A stretch of DNA of 64,000 nt from positions 248,001 through 312,000 of the forward strand of contig NC_015520.1 of assembly GCF_000213255.1 (NCBI RefSeq), given 5' to 3'. Origin of the DNA: Mahella australiensis 50-1 BON. Lineage in GTDB: Bacteria; Bacillota; Clostridia; Mahellales; Mahellaceae. A model generated the notes under the pieces. That model was not told where the DNA came from. It searched no databases and saw only the letters and a program-made list of their open reading frames with translations. Position 1 is the stretch's first letter; each line of letters starts with the position of its first letter. Positions 45,121 through 53,130 of this stretch are shown piece after piece. The translations under genes and the position numbers were made by a program.

Positions 45121-45833
45121 TGATATATCCCGCAATAGATATAAAAGGCGGCAAGTGCGTGCGCCTGGTACAAGGCGATGCTGGGCGCCAAACCGTATAT
45201 GAGGATGACCCGCTAGCAGCGGCGCTGCGCTGGCAATCGGCCGGTGCACAGTGGCTGCACGTGGTGGACTTAGACGGTGCTTTTGTCGGCGCATCTGCCA
45301 ATATGGAGGCTATAAAGAGCATAGTGCTGTCGGTGGATATACCGGTGCAACTGGGCGGTGGCATGCGCAGCATGGATGTTATAAGCTATATGCTGGATGA
45401 AGTAGGCGTAAGCCGGGTTGTCATAGGCACGGCCGCCATCGAGCAGCCATCTTTGGTGGAGCAAGCCGTGCGGCGTTACGATAACCGAATAGCGGTGGGC
45501 ATAGATGCGAAAGGCGGTATGGTGGCTGTGCGGGGCTGGGTGGATATAACCGGCGTATCGGCCTGCGATCTGGCCGGGCAGATGAGCGCAATGGGTGTTA
45601 AGACTATAATATACACCGACATATCAAAAGACGGTATGCTGGCCGGGCCTAATGTGAAGGCCATCGCTGATATGGCAAAATCATTTGCCGGAGACGTAAT
45701 AGCGTCGGGAGGCGTATCGGATTTGGACGATATAAAGCGGCTAAAGGAGGCCGGCGCGGCGGGCGTTATAATAGGCAAAGCCTTATACGACGGCCGCATA
45801 AACCTTGAAGATGCATTGGAATTGGAGGAATAA
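45117..45833 (+). CDS. hisA: ProFAR isomerase
   Basis: 238 residues of a TIM barrel: [13 protein letters not shown] with the catalytic Asp, and the second Asp in [11 protein letters not shown]. Phosphate loops are GGGMRS and ASGGVSD. It performs the Amadori rearrangement before HisHF. Confidence 0.96.
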   Translation: MMIYPAIDIKGGKCVRLVQGDAGRQTVYEDDPLAAALRWQSAGAQWLHVVDLDGAFVGASANMEAIKSIVLSVDIPVQLGGGMRSMDVISYMLDEVGVSRVVIGTAAIEQPSLVEQAVRRYDNRIAVGIDAKGGMVAVRGWVDITGVSACDLAGQMSAMGVKTIIYTDISKDGMLAGPNVKAIADMAKSFAGDVIASGGVSDLDDIKRLKEAGAAGVIIGKALYDGRINLEDALELEE

Positions 45834-45835
45834 TC

Positions 45836-46606
45836 ATGCTCACAAAGCGTATAATACCATGTTTGGATGTTACCGGCGGTCGCGTGGTAAAAGGGGTGAA
45901 TTTCGTAAACCTGAGGGATGCCGGAGATCCTGTCGAGATAGCGGCATATTATGACAAAGCCGGGGCCGACGAGCTGGTGTTCCTGGATATAACGGCATCA
46001 TCGGATGATCGCGCCATAATGCGCGATGTGGTGGCGCGCACGGCCGAGCAGGTATTCATACCGTTTACGGTAGGCGGCGGCATACGCGGCATAGAGGATT
46101 TTCGCGACATATTGAAATTAGGAGCCGATAAGATATCGGTTAATTCGGCGGCATTGAAAAGGCCTGAGCTCATATCCGAAGCGGCGTGGCGTTTCGGCAG
46201 CCAGTGCGTCGTCGTGGCTATAGATGCAAAGCGCAGGGATGATGGTAGCGGTTGGGATGTTTACCTGAATGGCGGTCGCGTTAATACCGGCCGCGATGCG
46301 CTGGAGTGGGCCGTTGAGGCCGAACGCATGGGAGCCGGCGAGATACTGCTTACCAGCATGGATGCCGACGGCACAAAAGACGGATACGATATAGAGCTGA
46401 CCAAGGCGGTGGCGCAATCGGTGAATATACCGGTTATCGCATCAGGGGGCGCGGGTAAACTGGAGCATTTCTACGACGCCATAGCAGAGGGCATGGCTGA
46501 TGCTGTGTTGGCCGCATCGCTCTTTCATTATAAGGAATTGGAGATAATGCAGGTGAAACGATATCTTGCCGATAAAGGCATACCGGTGAGAATGGAGGAA
46601 GAATAA
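45836..46606 (+). CDS. hisF: Imidazole glycerol phosphate synthase, cyclase subunit
   Basis: 256 residues of a TIM barrel paralogous to HisA. Active-site Asp residues are in [15 protein letters not shown] and [14 protein letters not shown]. Phosphate loops are [11 protein letters not shown] and [11 protein letters not shown]. It works with HisH to make imidazole glycerol phosphate and AICAR. Confidence 0.97.
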   Translation: MLTKRIIPCLDVTGGRVVKGVNFVNLRDAGDPVEIAAYYDKAGADELVFLDITASSDDRAIMRDVVARTAEQVFIPFTVGGGIRGIEDFRDILKLGADKISVNSAALKRPELISEAAWRFGSQCVVVAIDAKRRDDGSGWDVYLNGGRVNTGRDALEWAVEAERMGAGEILLTSMDADGTKDGYDIELTKAVAQSVNIPVIASGGAGKLEHFYDAIAEGMADAVLAASLFHYKELEIMQVKRYLADKGIPVRMEEE

Positions 46607-46607
46607 A

Positions 46608-47228
46608 ATGGACGATTTTATAAGCAAGCTTAAATTCGATGATAAGGGCCTTATACCGGCCATAATACAGGATTATACGAATGGGCAGGTGCTCATGCTG
46701 GCCTATATGAACAAACAGTCGCTGCGTAAAACGATGGAAACAGGCCAGACCTATTTTTATAGCCGCAGCCGCGATGAACTATGGCATAAAGGCGAGACAT
46801 CGGGGCATTTCCAAAATGTAAAAGGCATGAGCTACGACTGCGACGGTGACGCCCTGCTCATAAAGGTCGAGCAGATGGGAGCAGCCTGTCATACGGGACA
46901 TCGTTCGTGTTTCTTCAATACCGTTGTAGAGCAGCCCGATATCGCCAAAGGGGACGTGTTGGCCGAGTTGTACGATGTTATAGTGGATAGGAAGAATAAC
47001 CCCAAAGAGGGTTCATATACCGATTATCTGTTTGAAAAGGGTATAGACAAGATACTGAAAAAGGTAGGCGAGGAATCGGCAGAGGTCATAATAGCGGCCA
47101 AAAACGGCGTGTACGACGAAGTGCGCTGGGAGGTAGCCGACTTATTCTATCATGTGCTGGTACTGCTGGTGCAGCAGGGTATGACGCTGGACGATATATA
47201 CGCCGAATTGAAAGGGCGCAGGCATTGA
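46608..47228 (+). CDS. hisI: Fused phosphoribosyl-AMP cyclohydrolase / phosphoribosyl-ATP pyrophosphatase
   Basis: 206 residues. The N-terminal HisI part (about 1-110) has the zinc motif [10 protein letters not shown] and [10 protein letters not shown]. The C-terminal HisE part has [15 protein letters not shown] and [10 protein letters not shown]. Both steps follow HisG. The fusion is also called hisIE. It overlaps the next gene by four bases and is the last his gene of the operon. Confidence 0.95.
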   Translation: MDDFISKLKFDDKGLIPAIIQDYTNGQVLMLAYMNKQSLRKTMETGQTYFYSRSRDELWHKGETSGHFQNVKGMSYDCDGDALLIKVEQMGAACHTGHRSCFFNTVVEQPDIAKGDVLAELYDVIVDRKNNPKEGSYTDYLFEKGIDKILKKVGEESAEVIIAAKNGVYDEVRWEVADLFYHVLVLLVQQGMTLDDIYAELKGRRH

Positions 47229-47947
47229 TAGACGGGGAGTATGTGCAGCGCATATTGGGAAGGGTCAGAAAGGCCGTACAGGATTTTGATATGATAGATG
47301 AGGGCGACAGGATAGCTGTCGGGGTGTCGGCAGGCAAGGACAGCCTGACGCTGCTGTATGCTATGAGCCGCCTGGCTTCATTCTATCCTAAAAGATTCGA
47401 AGCAATAGGCATAACCGTGGACCAGGGATTTCCGGGCGCCGATTTTGCACTTATACAGGAATTTTGCGATAGACTTGGCGTGGAATACCATGTTGTGCCA
47501 TCCAACATAAAAGAGGTCGTGTTCGATATAAAAAAAGAGCATAATCCATGCTCATTGTGCGCCAATCTGAGGCGTGGCATGCTGAATACCGCAGCCCGTC
47601 GGCTTGGGTGCAATAAAGTAGCGCTGGCGCATCACAGGGATGATGCCATTGAAACCTTTTTCCTCAGCCTATTTTATGAGGGGAGGATATACTGTTTCGA
47701 TCCCAAGGTTTATCTTACACGCAGCGGCATAACGGTCATAAGGCCGCTTATATATATAAAAGAAGCCGAAACTAAAGGAATGGCCAGAAGGCTACAGTTT
47801 CCGGTGATAACCAATCCATGTCCGGCAAATGGCAAGACCCAGCGCGAGGAGATGAAACGCTTTGTAGATGGGCTATCAGCTTTCGGTCCGCAAACCAAAG
47901 ATCTGGTGTTCAACGCCATACGACGAAAGCTGTGGATGGAGAGGTAA
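47225..47947 (+). CDS. TtcA-like PP-loop ATPase (tRNA thiolation family)
   Basis: 240 residues from a TTG that overlaps the hisIE stop. The PP-loop is [15 protein letters not shown]. The TtcA-type cysteines are in [12 protein letters not shown], and a third is in TNPCPANGK. TtcA proteins use a Fe-S cluster to thiolate tRNA; a specific substrate is not visible. Translational coupling to histidine genes is odd and may only reflect shared transcription. Confidence 0.85.
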   Translation: MIDGEYVQRILGRVRKAVQDFDMIDEGDRIAVGVSAGKDSLTLLYAMSRLASFYPKRFEAIGITVDQGFPGADFALIQEFCDRLGVEYHVVPSNIKEVVFDIKKEHNPCSLCANLRRGMLNTAARRLGCNKVALAHHRDDAIETFFLSLFYEGRIYCFDPKVYLTRSGITVIRPLIYIKEAETKGMARRLQFPVITNPCPANGKTQREEMKRFVDGLSAFGPQTKDLVFNAIRRKLWMER

Positions 47948-47999
47948 AGCGTGTAATTTGGTGTTATAATATATGAGTAAGAAGGGATGTGATGATTTC

Positions 48000-48245
48000 A
48001 TGATGGATAGATGGTGGCCGGTGAATGGCATTGGCCTGATCGGCATACTGTGGTTTATATTTGAGATAGTGCTCGTCGTAGCCGTAATAGTAGGTATAAT
48101 ATATATTATAAAGCATTTATCGGGCAATGAAGGGCACGGTTCATATGGGCGCGACGAGGCCATGGAGATATTGAGACAGAGATTTGCGCGAGGTGAAATA
48201 ACTGAGCAAGAATATGAAGAGATGAAGGAAAAACTTAAAAGATAG
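48000..48245 (+). CDS. Small membrane protein with a C-terminal SHOCT domain
   Basis: 81 residues from ATG 48000. A TATAAT at 47965-47970 would start transcription after the in-frame ATG at 47973, so the later start is preferred. One membrane helix (ILWFIFEIVLVVAVIVGIIY) is followed by a Gly/His linker and a SHOCT motif (ILRQRFARGEITEQEYEEM). SHOCT domains are short oligomerisation modules. It is followed by csoR 12 bases on. Confidence 0.75.
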   Translation: MMDRWWPVNGIGLIGILWFIFEIVLVVAVIVGIIYIIKHLSGNEGHGSYGRDEAMEILRQRFARGEITEQEYEEMKEKLKR

Positions 48246-48257
48246 GGGCGAGGTATA

Positions 48258-48524
48258 TTGGCGACGGATTCTAGGCAAGATATGTTAAACCGCCTTAAAA
48301 CAATAAAAGGTCACATAGGCGGCATAGAGCGCATGATAGAAGAGGGTAAAGAATGCCAGGAAGTCTTGCTTCAGATAGCAGCGGTTAAGGCTTCTTTGGA
48401 AAAGGTGGGTTATTCTTTGCTGGAGGAACACGCCGTACAGTGCCTGGTCAAAGATAACGATGGCAAGGTCGATGCCGGCGAGGTAGCCGAGTTGATCAAT
48501 ACCATATTGAAATTCGCGAAATGA
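48258..48524 (+). CDS. csoR: CsoR-family metal-sensing repressor
   Basis: 88 residues from a TTG behind GGGGCGAGG. The family's all-helical fold is shown by RLKTIKGHIGGIERMIEEG. The ligand set Cys33, His58 and Cys62 (HAVQC, His-x3-Cys) matches copper-sensing CsoR rather than the two-Cys persulfide sensor CstR or the nickel sensors. A candidate operator lies 41 bases downstream, on the thioredoxin promoter. No copper ATPase is in the window. Confidence 0.9.
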   Translation: MATDSRQDMLNRLKTIKGHIGGIERMIEEGKECQEVLLQIAAVKASLEKVGYSLLEEHAVQCLVKDNDGKVDAGEVAELINTILKFAK

Positions 48525-48526
48525 GC

Positions 48527-48584
48527 TTGACAAAGCGAAGCCGTTGGGTTAAAATTTAATCAGGATACCCCGTACGGGGGGATA
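48527..48584 (+). promoter_or_regulatory. Thioredoxin promoter with CsoR-like operator
   Basis: TTGACA (48527-48532) and TAAAAT (48550-48555) are 17 bp apart. The GC-rich pseudo-palindrome ATACCCCGTACGGGGGGATA (48565-48584) begins at about the transcription start. CsoR-family operators have this form, with G/C runs flanked by TA. Confidence 0.65.
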
Positions 48585-48613
48585 GTATATTTTATATGGA
48601 GGGTTTGATAATT

Positions 48614-48934
48614 ATGGCTAAAGTTATAGAGGTTACGGATACAAATTTCAGTAAGGAAGTATTGCAGTCCGATAAACCTGTATTGGTAGATTTCTGGGCC
48701 CCATGGTGCGGCCCCTGCCGCATGATGGCTCCGATAATAGAGGAAATAGCCGAAGAGAATGACGATTTTAAGGTAGCTAAACTAAACGTGGATGAAAATC
48801 CATTGATAGCATCCACTTACAGGATTATGAGCATACCCACGCTGGGCATATTCAAGGGAGGCCGTATGGTCGATCAGATCGTAGGGGTTACACCCAAACA
48901 GCGCGTGGTGAACGCCGTTAAGGCATTGGTTTAA
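48614..48934 (+). CDS. trxA: Thioredoxin
   Basis: 106 residues from ATG 48614 (MAKVIEV), ten bases after GGAGGG; an earlier in-frame ATG at 48596 precedes that site. The active site is WAPWCGPCR and the cis-Pro is in MSIPTLGIF. It reduces protein disulfides in the cytoplasm. Its own promoter with a CsoR-like operator suggests control by copper or sulfur stress. Confidence 0.95.
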   Translation: MAKVIEVTDTNFSKEVLQSDKPVLVDFWAPWCGPCRMMAPIIEEIAEENDDFKVAKLNVDENPLIASTYRIMSIPTLGIFKGGRMVDQIVGVTPKQRVVNAVKALV

Positions 48935-48951
48935 AAATCAATAGCATAATG

Positions 48952-48983
48952 CCGGTTTGGGTACATGCCCGGACCGGTTTTTT
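48952..48983 (+). terminator. Terminator of trxA
   Basis: CCGGT pairs with ACCGG, with GGG/CCC inside (GGGTACATGCCC), followed by six T. Confidence 0.85.
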
Positions 48984-49185
48984 GTTATAATCTGCAATAA
49001 GGTTCCTTATCATAGGTCTGCTGTATAAGGATTGTGCAGCAGCGTAAACAGCATATAGACATAAAGCATCAAACTGTATACCAAAATGTGCCTATATTAG
49101 GTAGGTTAGCTTTGCCATATAGGTATCATGCGGTGCCAATACTCAATAAAACATGGATGCAAGCCCCAAAAAGTTTTTTCTTAAA

Positions 49186-49211
49186 TGCAACTTTTTTGAC
49201 AAAAATGCGTC
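49186..49211 (+). promoter_or_regulatory. ECF-sigma-type promoter
   Basis: TGCAAC (49186-49191) and CGTC (49208-49211) are 16 bp apart, with a T run after the -35 element. This is the AAC/CGTC pattern of ECF promoters and no sigma-A boxes are present. It lies 49 bases before a degraded ECF sigma gene. The rest of the 326-bp gap after trxA holds only the trxA terminator and no feature I recognise. Confidence 0.6.
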
Positions 49212-49259
49212 TTATATATAGAAGGATAATTACAAAAACATTGTAAAAGAGCGGTACAT

Positions 49260-49589
49260 ATGGATAGCAAGCTTTACGAAGAAAAAGAAAGCCGTCTAAA
49301 AGAGCTGTTTAATAAAATGAAGCAGGGCGATATAGACGCTTTTGTTAGTCTTGTAAATGAATATTCACAATACATATTATGTAAATCCAATTACCCTATA
49401 ACCAGCCCCTTTGCATGGTTAATGCAAATAACGGTAAATACCGCAATATCGGCGATGAGAAAGCGTAAGCCGATGGTTTCATGGGAGGCAATTGACCAAT
49501 CGGCGCTTGTATCGGATCACGAAACCTCTATTGAAAATCTCGAGGAAGAAATGTTGGAGAAAGTATATATACATATGAGGGTAATGTAA
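49260..49589 (+). pseudogene. Truncated ECF sigma factor gene
   Basis: 109 residues, against 160-190 for an ECF sigma factor. MKQGDIDAFVSLVNEYSQYIL is the start of region 2, but the core helix of region 2.2 is missing. The sequence jumps to FAWLMQITVNTAISAMRKRKP, which is the end of region 2 (2.4), and then the linker. Region 4, which reads the -35, is absent. An internal deletion of roughly 30 codons plus loss of the 3' end is inferred. The protein could not act as a normal sigma factor. Confidence 0.6.
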
Positions 49590-49696
49590 CAAACAGCTTT
49601 AAAACATCAATGGGCGCTTATGGTTCGATAAGGTATGAGTATAGCTACTATTTACCAGGAGTACCGAATCCGTCTATATCTCATATGTGGGCATGA
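49577..49696 (+). pseudogene. C-terminal remnant of another protein, overlapping the sigma relic
   Basis: In a different frame from the sigma relic, codons from 49577 to a TGA at 49694-49696 read EGNVTNSFKTSMGAYGSIRY, then EYSYYLPGVPNPSISHMWA, which looks protein-like. It has no start of its own. It is best explained as the tail of a gene joined to the sigma relic by a deletion near 49560-49580. Confidence 0.35.
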
Positions 49697-49750
49697 GAAG
49701 CATTAACAGCAAACTCTCTTACAATAGTTCCATAAATATTTAATTTTAAA

Positions 49751-49786
49751 GGAACATATGTTAAATAATTATTTAACATATGTTCC
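49751..49786. repeat. Perfect 36-bp palindrome
   Basis: GGAACATATGTTAAATAA is followed directly by its exact reverse complement. It lies 30 bases before the membrane-protein gene. It is AT-rich without a T run; it could be an operator pair, an extrusion site or a relic end of a mobile element. Confidence 0.7.
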
Positions 49787-49815
49787 TGTGTGAATTTGGT
49801 AAAGGAGAATAAAAT

Positions 49816-50472
49816 ATGGTAAAAGTTGATTCCAAAGCAAATGAAAATTATTTGTTAACTTTTTTCAAAAAATTGCTAGTCATAAATGCAATATTTTTTA
49901 TATCACGTATTATGACTAAAAGTATTTTTATTGTCTTATATAATAATATTGATAATCTTGGACATGTTACCTTATTAGACAATTTGGTTCTACAAGTTAT
50001 AACATATATAGGGTTTATTGTTTTATTTATCTTTTATTTAAGAACCGTTAAAAGAGGAGTTGAGCTTGAAGATCAGCTCATTGTTAAAACATGGTTTTTC
50101 TCATATATGCTACTATTGATATTAGGACCACTTATTATAACTGCTATTAGGTATACTATTTTCCATAATGAGATCAATACTAGAGAATATGTAATATTCT
50201 CTAGTATTATACCGTATCTATATATAGGATTATCTGCGATGGCGACTTCTATCGTTTTATATTTTACAGGTTCTATATTAAATATTACGCTAATTAAAGT
50301 AACAGCGTATATATATCCTATTATAACGATGCTGATTATGTTGCTGCCCCCGCAAGATTTGTCAATAAACGATAAGCTTTCGATACAATTGTATATAGTA
50401 AAGCCATTGTATACTTTGCAATATATTGGTTCATTGTTTATTATTTTTAAGGCTTATGCAAAAGCACGTTAG
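49816..50472 (+). CDS. AT-rich multi-pass membrane protein, unknown
   Basis: 218 residues from an ATG ten bases after AAAGGAG. Six or so hydrophobic segments are visible, for example LLVINAIFFISRIM, VITYIGFIVLFIFYL and IITMLIMLLPP. No recognised family. Base composition is clearly more AT-rich than the surrounding genes, and it sits in a patch of gene relics behind a long palindrome, which suggests recent acquisition. It has no partner genes. Confidence 0.65.
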   Translation: MVKVDSKANENYLLTFFKKLLVINAIFFISRIMTKSIFIVLYNNIDNLGHVTLLDNLVLQVITYIGFIVLFIFYLRTVKRGVELEDQLIVKTWFFSYMLLLILGPLIITAIRYTIFHNEINTREYVIFSSIIPYLYIGLSAMATSIVLYFTGSILNITLIKVTAYIYPIITMLIMLLPPQDLSINDKLSIQLYIVKPLYTLQYIGSLFIIFKAYAKAR

Positions 50473-50569
50473 TCGCACCTGAGGATGCATCCCATATTTT
50501 GTATAAACTCGAGATATTATTTAATGCGATAAAATAGTTAATTGAATATCAAGGATAGGAGTTGATATA

Positions 50570-50641
50570 ATGACAAGAAAGTGTTTGCGTTGTGGAGAAG
50601 AAATGATTGGTTACTGCTCAGGCATAGTAGACAGGACCTAA
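50570..50641 (+). pseudogene. Zinc-ribbon gene fragment
   Basis: A good AGGAG site precedes a 23-residue frame, MTRKCLRCGEEMIGYCSGI and then VDRT. The CxxC start is that of a zinc-ribbon protein, but the second cysteine pair is lost. The rest of the 347-bp gap before fabZ has one 26-codon frame (50692-50772) and nothing recognisable. Confidence 0.35.
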
Positions 50642-50818
50642 AAAGTCAGGTATAATATCATCAGCTAGAGACGTAAGGCAGTGATTTATTGTGGAAGAAG
50701 AGGAAATAGCTCAGATTATGCTGTCCATTAATTCGCCTCGCTTAAATATTGGATTTAAGGCATTTACATAGTTTTGCGTAAGTCATGAATATAAATAAAA
50801 ACGAAAGGTTGCTGTGCC

Positions 50819-51253
50819 ATGGATATAAAGGACATACAGAATATATTGCCTCATCGTTATCCGTTCCTGCTGGTGGATCGCATATTGGAAGTAGAAGATG
50901 GCAAAAAGGCGGTGGGTATAAAAAATGTTACTGTAAACGAGCCGTTTTTTCAGGGGCATTTCCCCGGTAACCCGATAATGCCGGGTGTGCTGATCGTAGA
51001 GGCTATGGCGCAAGTAGGTGCCGTAGCGGTGCTGAATATGGAAGAAAATAAGAACAAACTGGCTATGTTCGCCGGCATAGATAAGGCTCGGTTCAGGAGG
51101 CCGGTTGTACCGGGCGACCAATTGCGCATGGAAGTGGAACTTGTAAAGGTGAAAGGCTCCATAGGCAAAGGTAAGGGAATGGCCTATGTGGCCGATGAAC
51201 TGGTGGCCGAAGCCGAGCTTATGTTTGTATTAACTGACAAACAAGGCATTTAG
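50819..51253 (+). CDS. fabZ: 3-hydroxyacyl-ACP dehydratase
   Basis: 144 residues of a hot-dog fold. The catalytic His and the conserved loop are in [16 protein letters not shown], and the Glu is in IVEAMAQVG. It dehydrates 3-hydroxyacyl-ACP in fatty acid elongation. It stands apart from other fab genes. The ribosome site (AAAGG) is 12 bases upstream. Confidence 0.95.
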   Translation: MDIKDIQNILPHRYPFLLVDRILEVEDGKKAVGIKNVTVNEPFFQGHFPGNPIMPGVLIVEAMAQVGAVAVLNMEENKNKLAMFAGIDKARFRRPVVPGDQLRMEVELVKVKGSIGKGKGMAYVADELVAEAELMFVLTDKQGI

Positions 51254-51278
51254 TATAAAAACGCTGCGTTGCGACGAT

Positions 51279-51312
51279 AATACCCTTTAGGATAATATTT
51301 CTGGAGGGTATT
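51279..51312 (+). promoter_or_regulatory. Hairpin overlapping the ribosome site of the secreted protein
   Basis: AATACCCT (51279-51286) pairs with AGGGTATT (51305-51312), followed by TTGTTTTG. The right strand includes most of the GGAGGG site, so it may be a weak terminator for fabZ, a translation switch, or both. Confidence 0.45.
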
Positions 51313-51317
51313 TTGTT

Positions 51318-51959
51318 TTGAAAAAAGGTATCATAGCTAGCCTGATCATGATATGGCTGACCGTAGCCTCGGTTTGTGCCATAACGACCGTAAACCAATC
51401 CGGCATAACGACGCCTGCTGTAGCATCAGGCGATACAATGACCGTAGAGCCGGTGCCTGCGGTGGGAGGCAGCGAATCGTCGGAAGCTTCGGATGAATTA
51501 AAATCAGATGATACAGTTGTACAGGAACATGAAACCGAAGCCATGCCTCAAGCCGATAGCAGCATAGACGAGCCAACATCCGAAGAGAAATCGACGCAAA
51601 AGGTAGACGTTAAGGAAACCATAGAAAGCTACGAAAATATACTGGCGGCATGGTTTGAAAAAGATGTCGATGATAAAATCATCGACAAGCCAGCGCCTCC
51701 TAAACCCGATAATATAAAAACGGTGGCCACGTTAGCGCAATTGGATGAGGCAAAGGACAGCGTAAGTGTTAAGGATAAACTTGAAGCGGCAAAGTTGTTG
51801 GCCAAAGTCGATATAAACGATATAAAAAGGATGATCGATATGGCCAGGGATGGCGTTACGCTGCAAGAGGCCAGAGATATGGATAGAATATTGAAAAACC
51901 ATTTATCGGCGGAAGAAGTGAAGAAACTGGAAGCGATAGCGAAAAGCTATGTTAAATAG
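51318..51959 (+). CDS. Secreted or membrane-anchored protein, unknown
   Basis: 213 residues from a TTG nine bases after GGAGGG. A signal peptide or anchor (GIIASLIMIWLTVASVCAI) is followed by an acidic, Ser/Thr/Glu-rich region (about 35-105) expected to be disordered. The C-terminal half (about 105-213) is charged and helical, with repeated DIND/DMAR-like helices ending LSAEEVKKLEAIAKSYVK. No family recognised. The next gene has its own promoter. Confidence 0.75.
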   Translation: MKKGIIASLIMIWLTVASVCAITTVNQSGITTPAVASGDTMTVEPVPAVGGSESSEASDELKSDDTVVQEHETEAMPQADSSIDEPTSEEKSTQKVDVKETIESYENILAAWFEKDVDDKIIDKPAPPKPDNIKTVATLAQLDEAKDSVSVKDKLEAAKLLAKVDINDIKRMIDMARDGVTLQEARDMDRILKNHLSAEEVKKLEAIAKSYVK

Positions 51960-51986
51960 CGTTGGCTGAGCAGCCGCGTTTTTCCC

Positions 51987-52015
51987 TTCACAAAAAAGAT
52001 AAAAGGGCGTATAAT
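51987..52015 (+). promoter_or_regulatory. Promoter of the WYL regulator
   Basis: TTCACA (51987-51992) and TATAAT (52010-52015) are 17 bp apart. The box is almost identical to the one at 53066-53094, including the AAAAGG(G)CG before the -10 and GAAG after it. Confidence 0.75.
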
Positions 52016-52048
52016 GAAGACGATATATAATTGTGGAGGGGATGTGCC

Positions 52049-53056
52049 ATGCCAAAAAACACCGATCAAAAGCAGATAGAACGCCAATGGTATATAATAA
52101 AGTTGCTGGCTCAGAATCCGAATGGCTATAGCCAAACGGAACTGACTGAAAAGGTCAATAGAGCGGGCTATACGGTTACTCGCGCTACTATAATGAATGA
52201 TATGGATGATTTAAGCGAGGTTGGCTTTATATATCAGGATGGAAGCGATGCGCGGCCGATCTATAAGCTGTTCAAAGATGGCATATTTAACATACATAAT
52301 TTGGACTTGGATATAGATGAATTACTCGGGCTATACTTCCTTCGTGAGATAGCCAAACCGTTTTCCAACAGTGTGATGGGAGAGGACGCCTATAAGATAG
52401 TCGACCGTATCATTAATTCCATGCCTGTTCCCAATAAAAAATTTATGCAGCAGGTGGCGTCTTATTTTAAGGTGGATCTCAATGACCTGTCATCGGATCA
52501 TATAATTTCCGATGCCATTATGAATTTGCTTCAAAAGGCAGCCGATGACCACTGCACAGTTAAGATGAGGTATTATTCTTTCACGTCGGATGAAGAGAGC
52601 GTGAGGGAGATAGATCCCTATCTGTTGTTTTTCAAAAATGGCAATTATTATATTGTAGGATACTGTCATAAATCCAATGAGATAAGAGAATTTCGTGTAG
52701 ATAGGATAAAATGGATCGATATGCTGGACGAGCACTTCGAAGTGGATCCGAATTTCTCTTATGAGCAGTATACAGATTATGTGTGGAATATATTGAAAGG
52801 CAATCAGCATTATACGGTGGAAGTGCGTTTTGTGAATAAGGGTGCCAGGCTGGTATGCGAATATGAGCAAAGGAAGGCCGATAAACTTATAAAGCAACCC
52901 GACGGATCTGTTGTATTCGTAAAGACGGTATCCAATTTGGAGGAAATAGGCCGGTGGGTATTAAGCTATGGCAGCGATGCGGTTGTGCTTAAGCCCAAGC
53001 AGCTGGCCGATATTATAAAAGAACGAGCCATGGGTATATGCAGATGCTACCAATAA
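52049..53056 (+). CDS. WYL-domain transcriptional regulator
   Basis: 335 residues from ATG 52049, six bases after GGAGGGG. An N-terminal winged helix (about 10-75, with YTVTRATIMNDMDDLSEVGF as its recognition part) is followed by a WYL domain (about 160-240: IDPYLLFFKNGNYYIVGYCH, then REFRVDRIKWI) and a WCX-type C-terminus (about 250-320). WYL domains bind nucleic acid or nucleotide ligands and often control DNA-damage or defence genes. It probably regulates itself and the following TPR gene, because both have near-identical promoters. Confidence 0.88.
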   Translation: MPKNTDQKQIERQWYIIKLLAQNPNGYSQTELTEKVNRAGYTVTRATIMNDMDDLSEVGFIYQDGSDARPIYKLFKDGIFNIHNLDLDIDELLGLYFLREIAKPFSNSVMGEDAYKIVDRIINSMPVPNKKFMQQVASYFKVDLNDLSSDHIISDAIMNLLQKAADDHCTVKMRYYSFTSDEESVREIDPYLLFFKNGNYYIVGYCHKSNEIREFRVDRIKWIDMLDEHFEVDPNFSYEQYTDYVWNILKGNQHYTVEVRFVNKGARLVCEYEQRKADKLIKQPDGSVVFVKTVSNLEEIGRWVLSYGSDAVVLKPKQLADIIKERAMGICRCYQ

Positions 53057-53065
53057 GATTTTTTC

Positions 53066-53094
53066 TTCACAAACAGATATAAAAGGCGTATAAT
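53066..53094 (+). promoter_or_regulatory. Promoter of the TPR gene
   Basis: TTCACA (53066-53071) and TATAAT (53089-53094) are 17 bp apart. It shares CTTCACAAA, GATA, AAAAGGCGTATAAT and GAAG with the promoter at 51987-52015. Confidence 0.75.
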
Positions 53095-53130
53095 TGAAGT
53101 TAGATAGCACTGATTTTTGGTAGGTGAATC

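Noticed and set aside
49034-49246. 70-codon plus-strand frame before the sigma relic
   Set aside because: No ribosome site, and the ECF-type promoter lies inside it.
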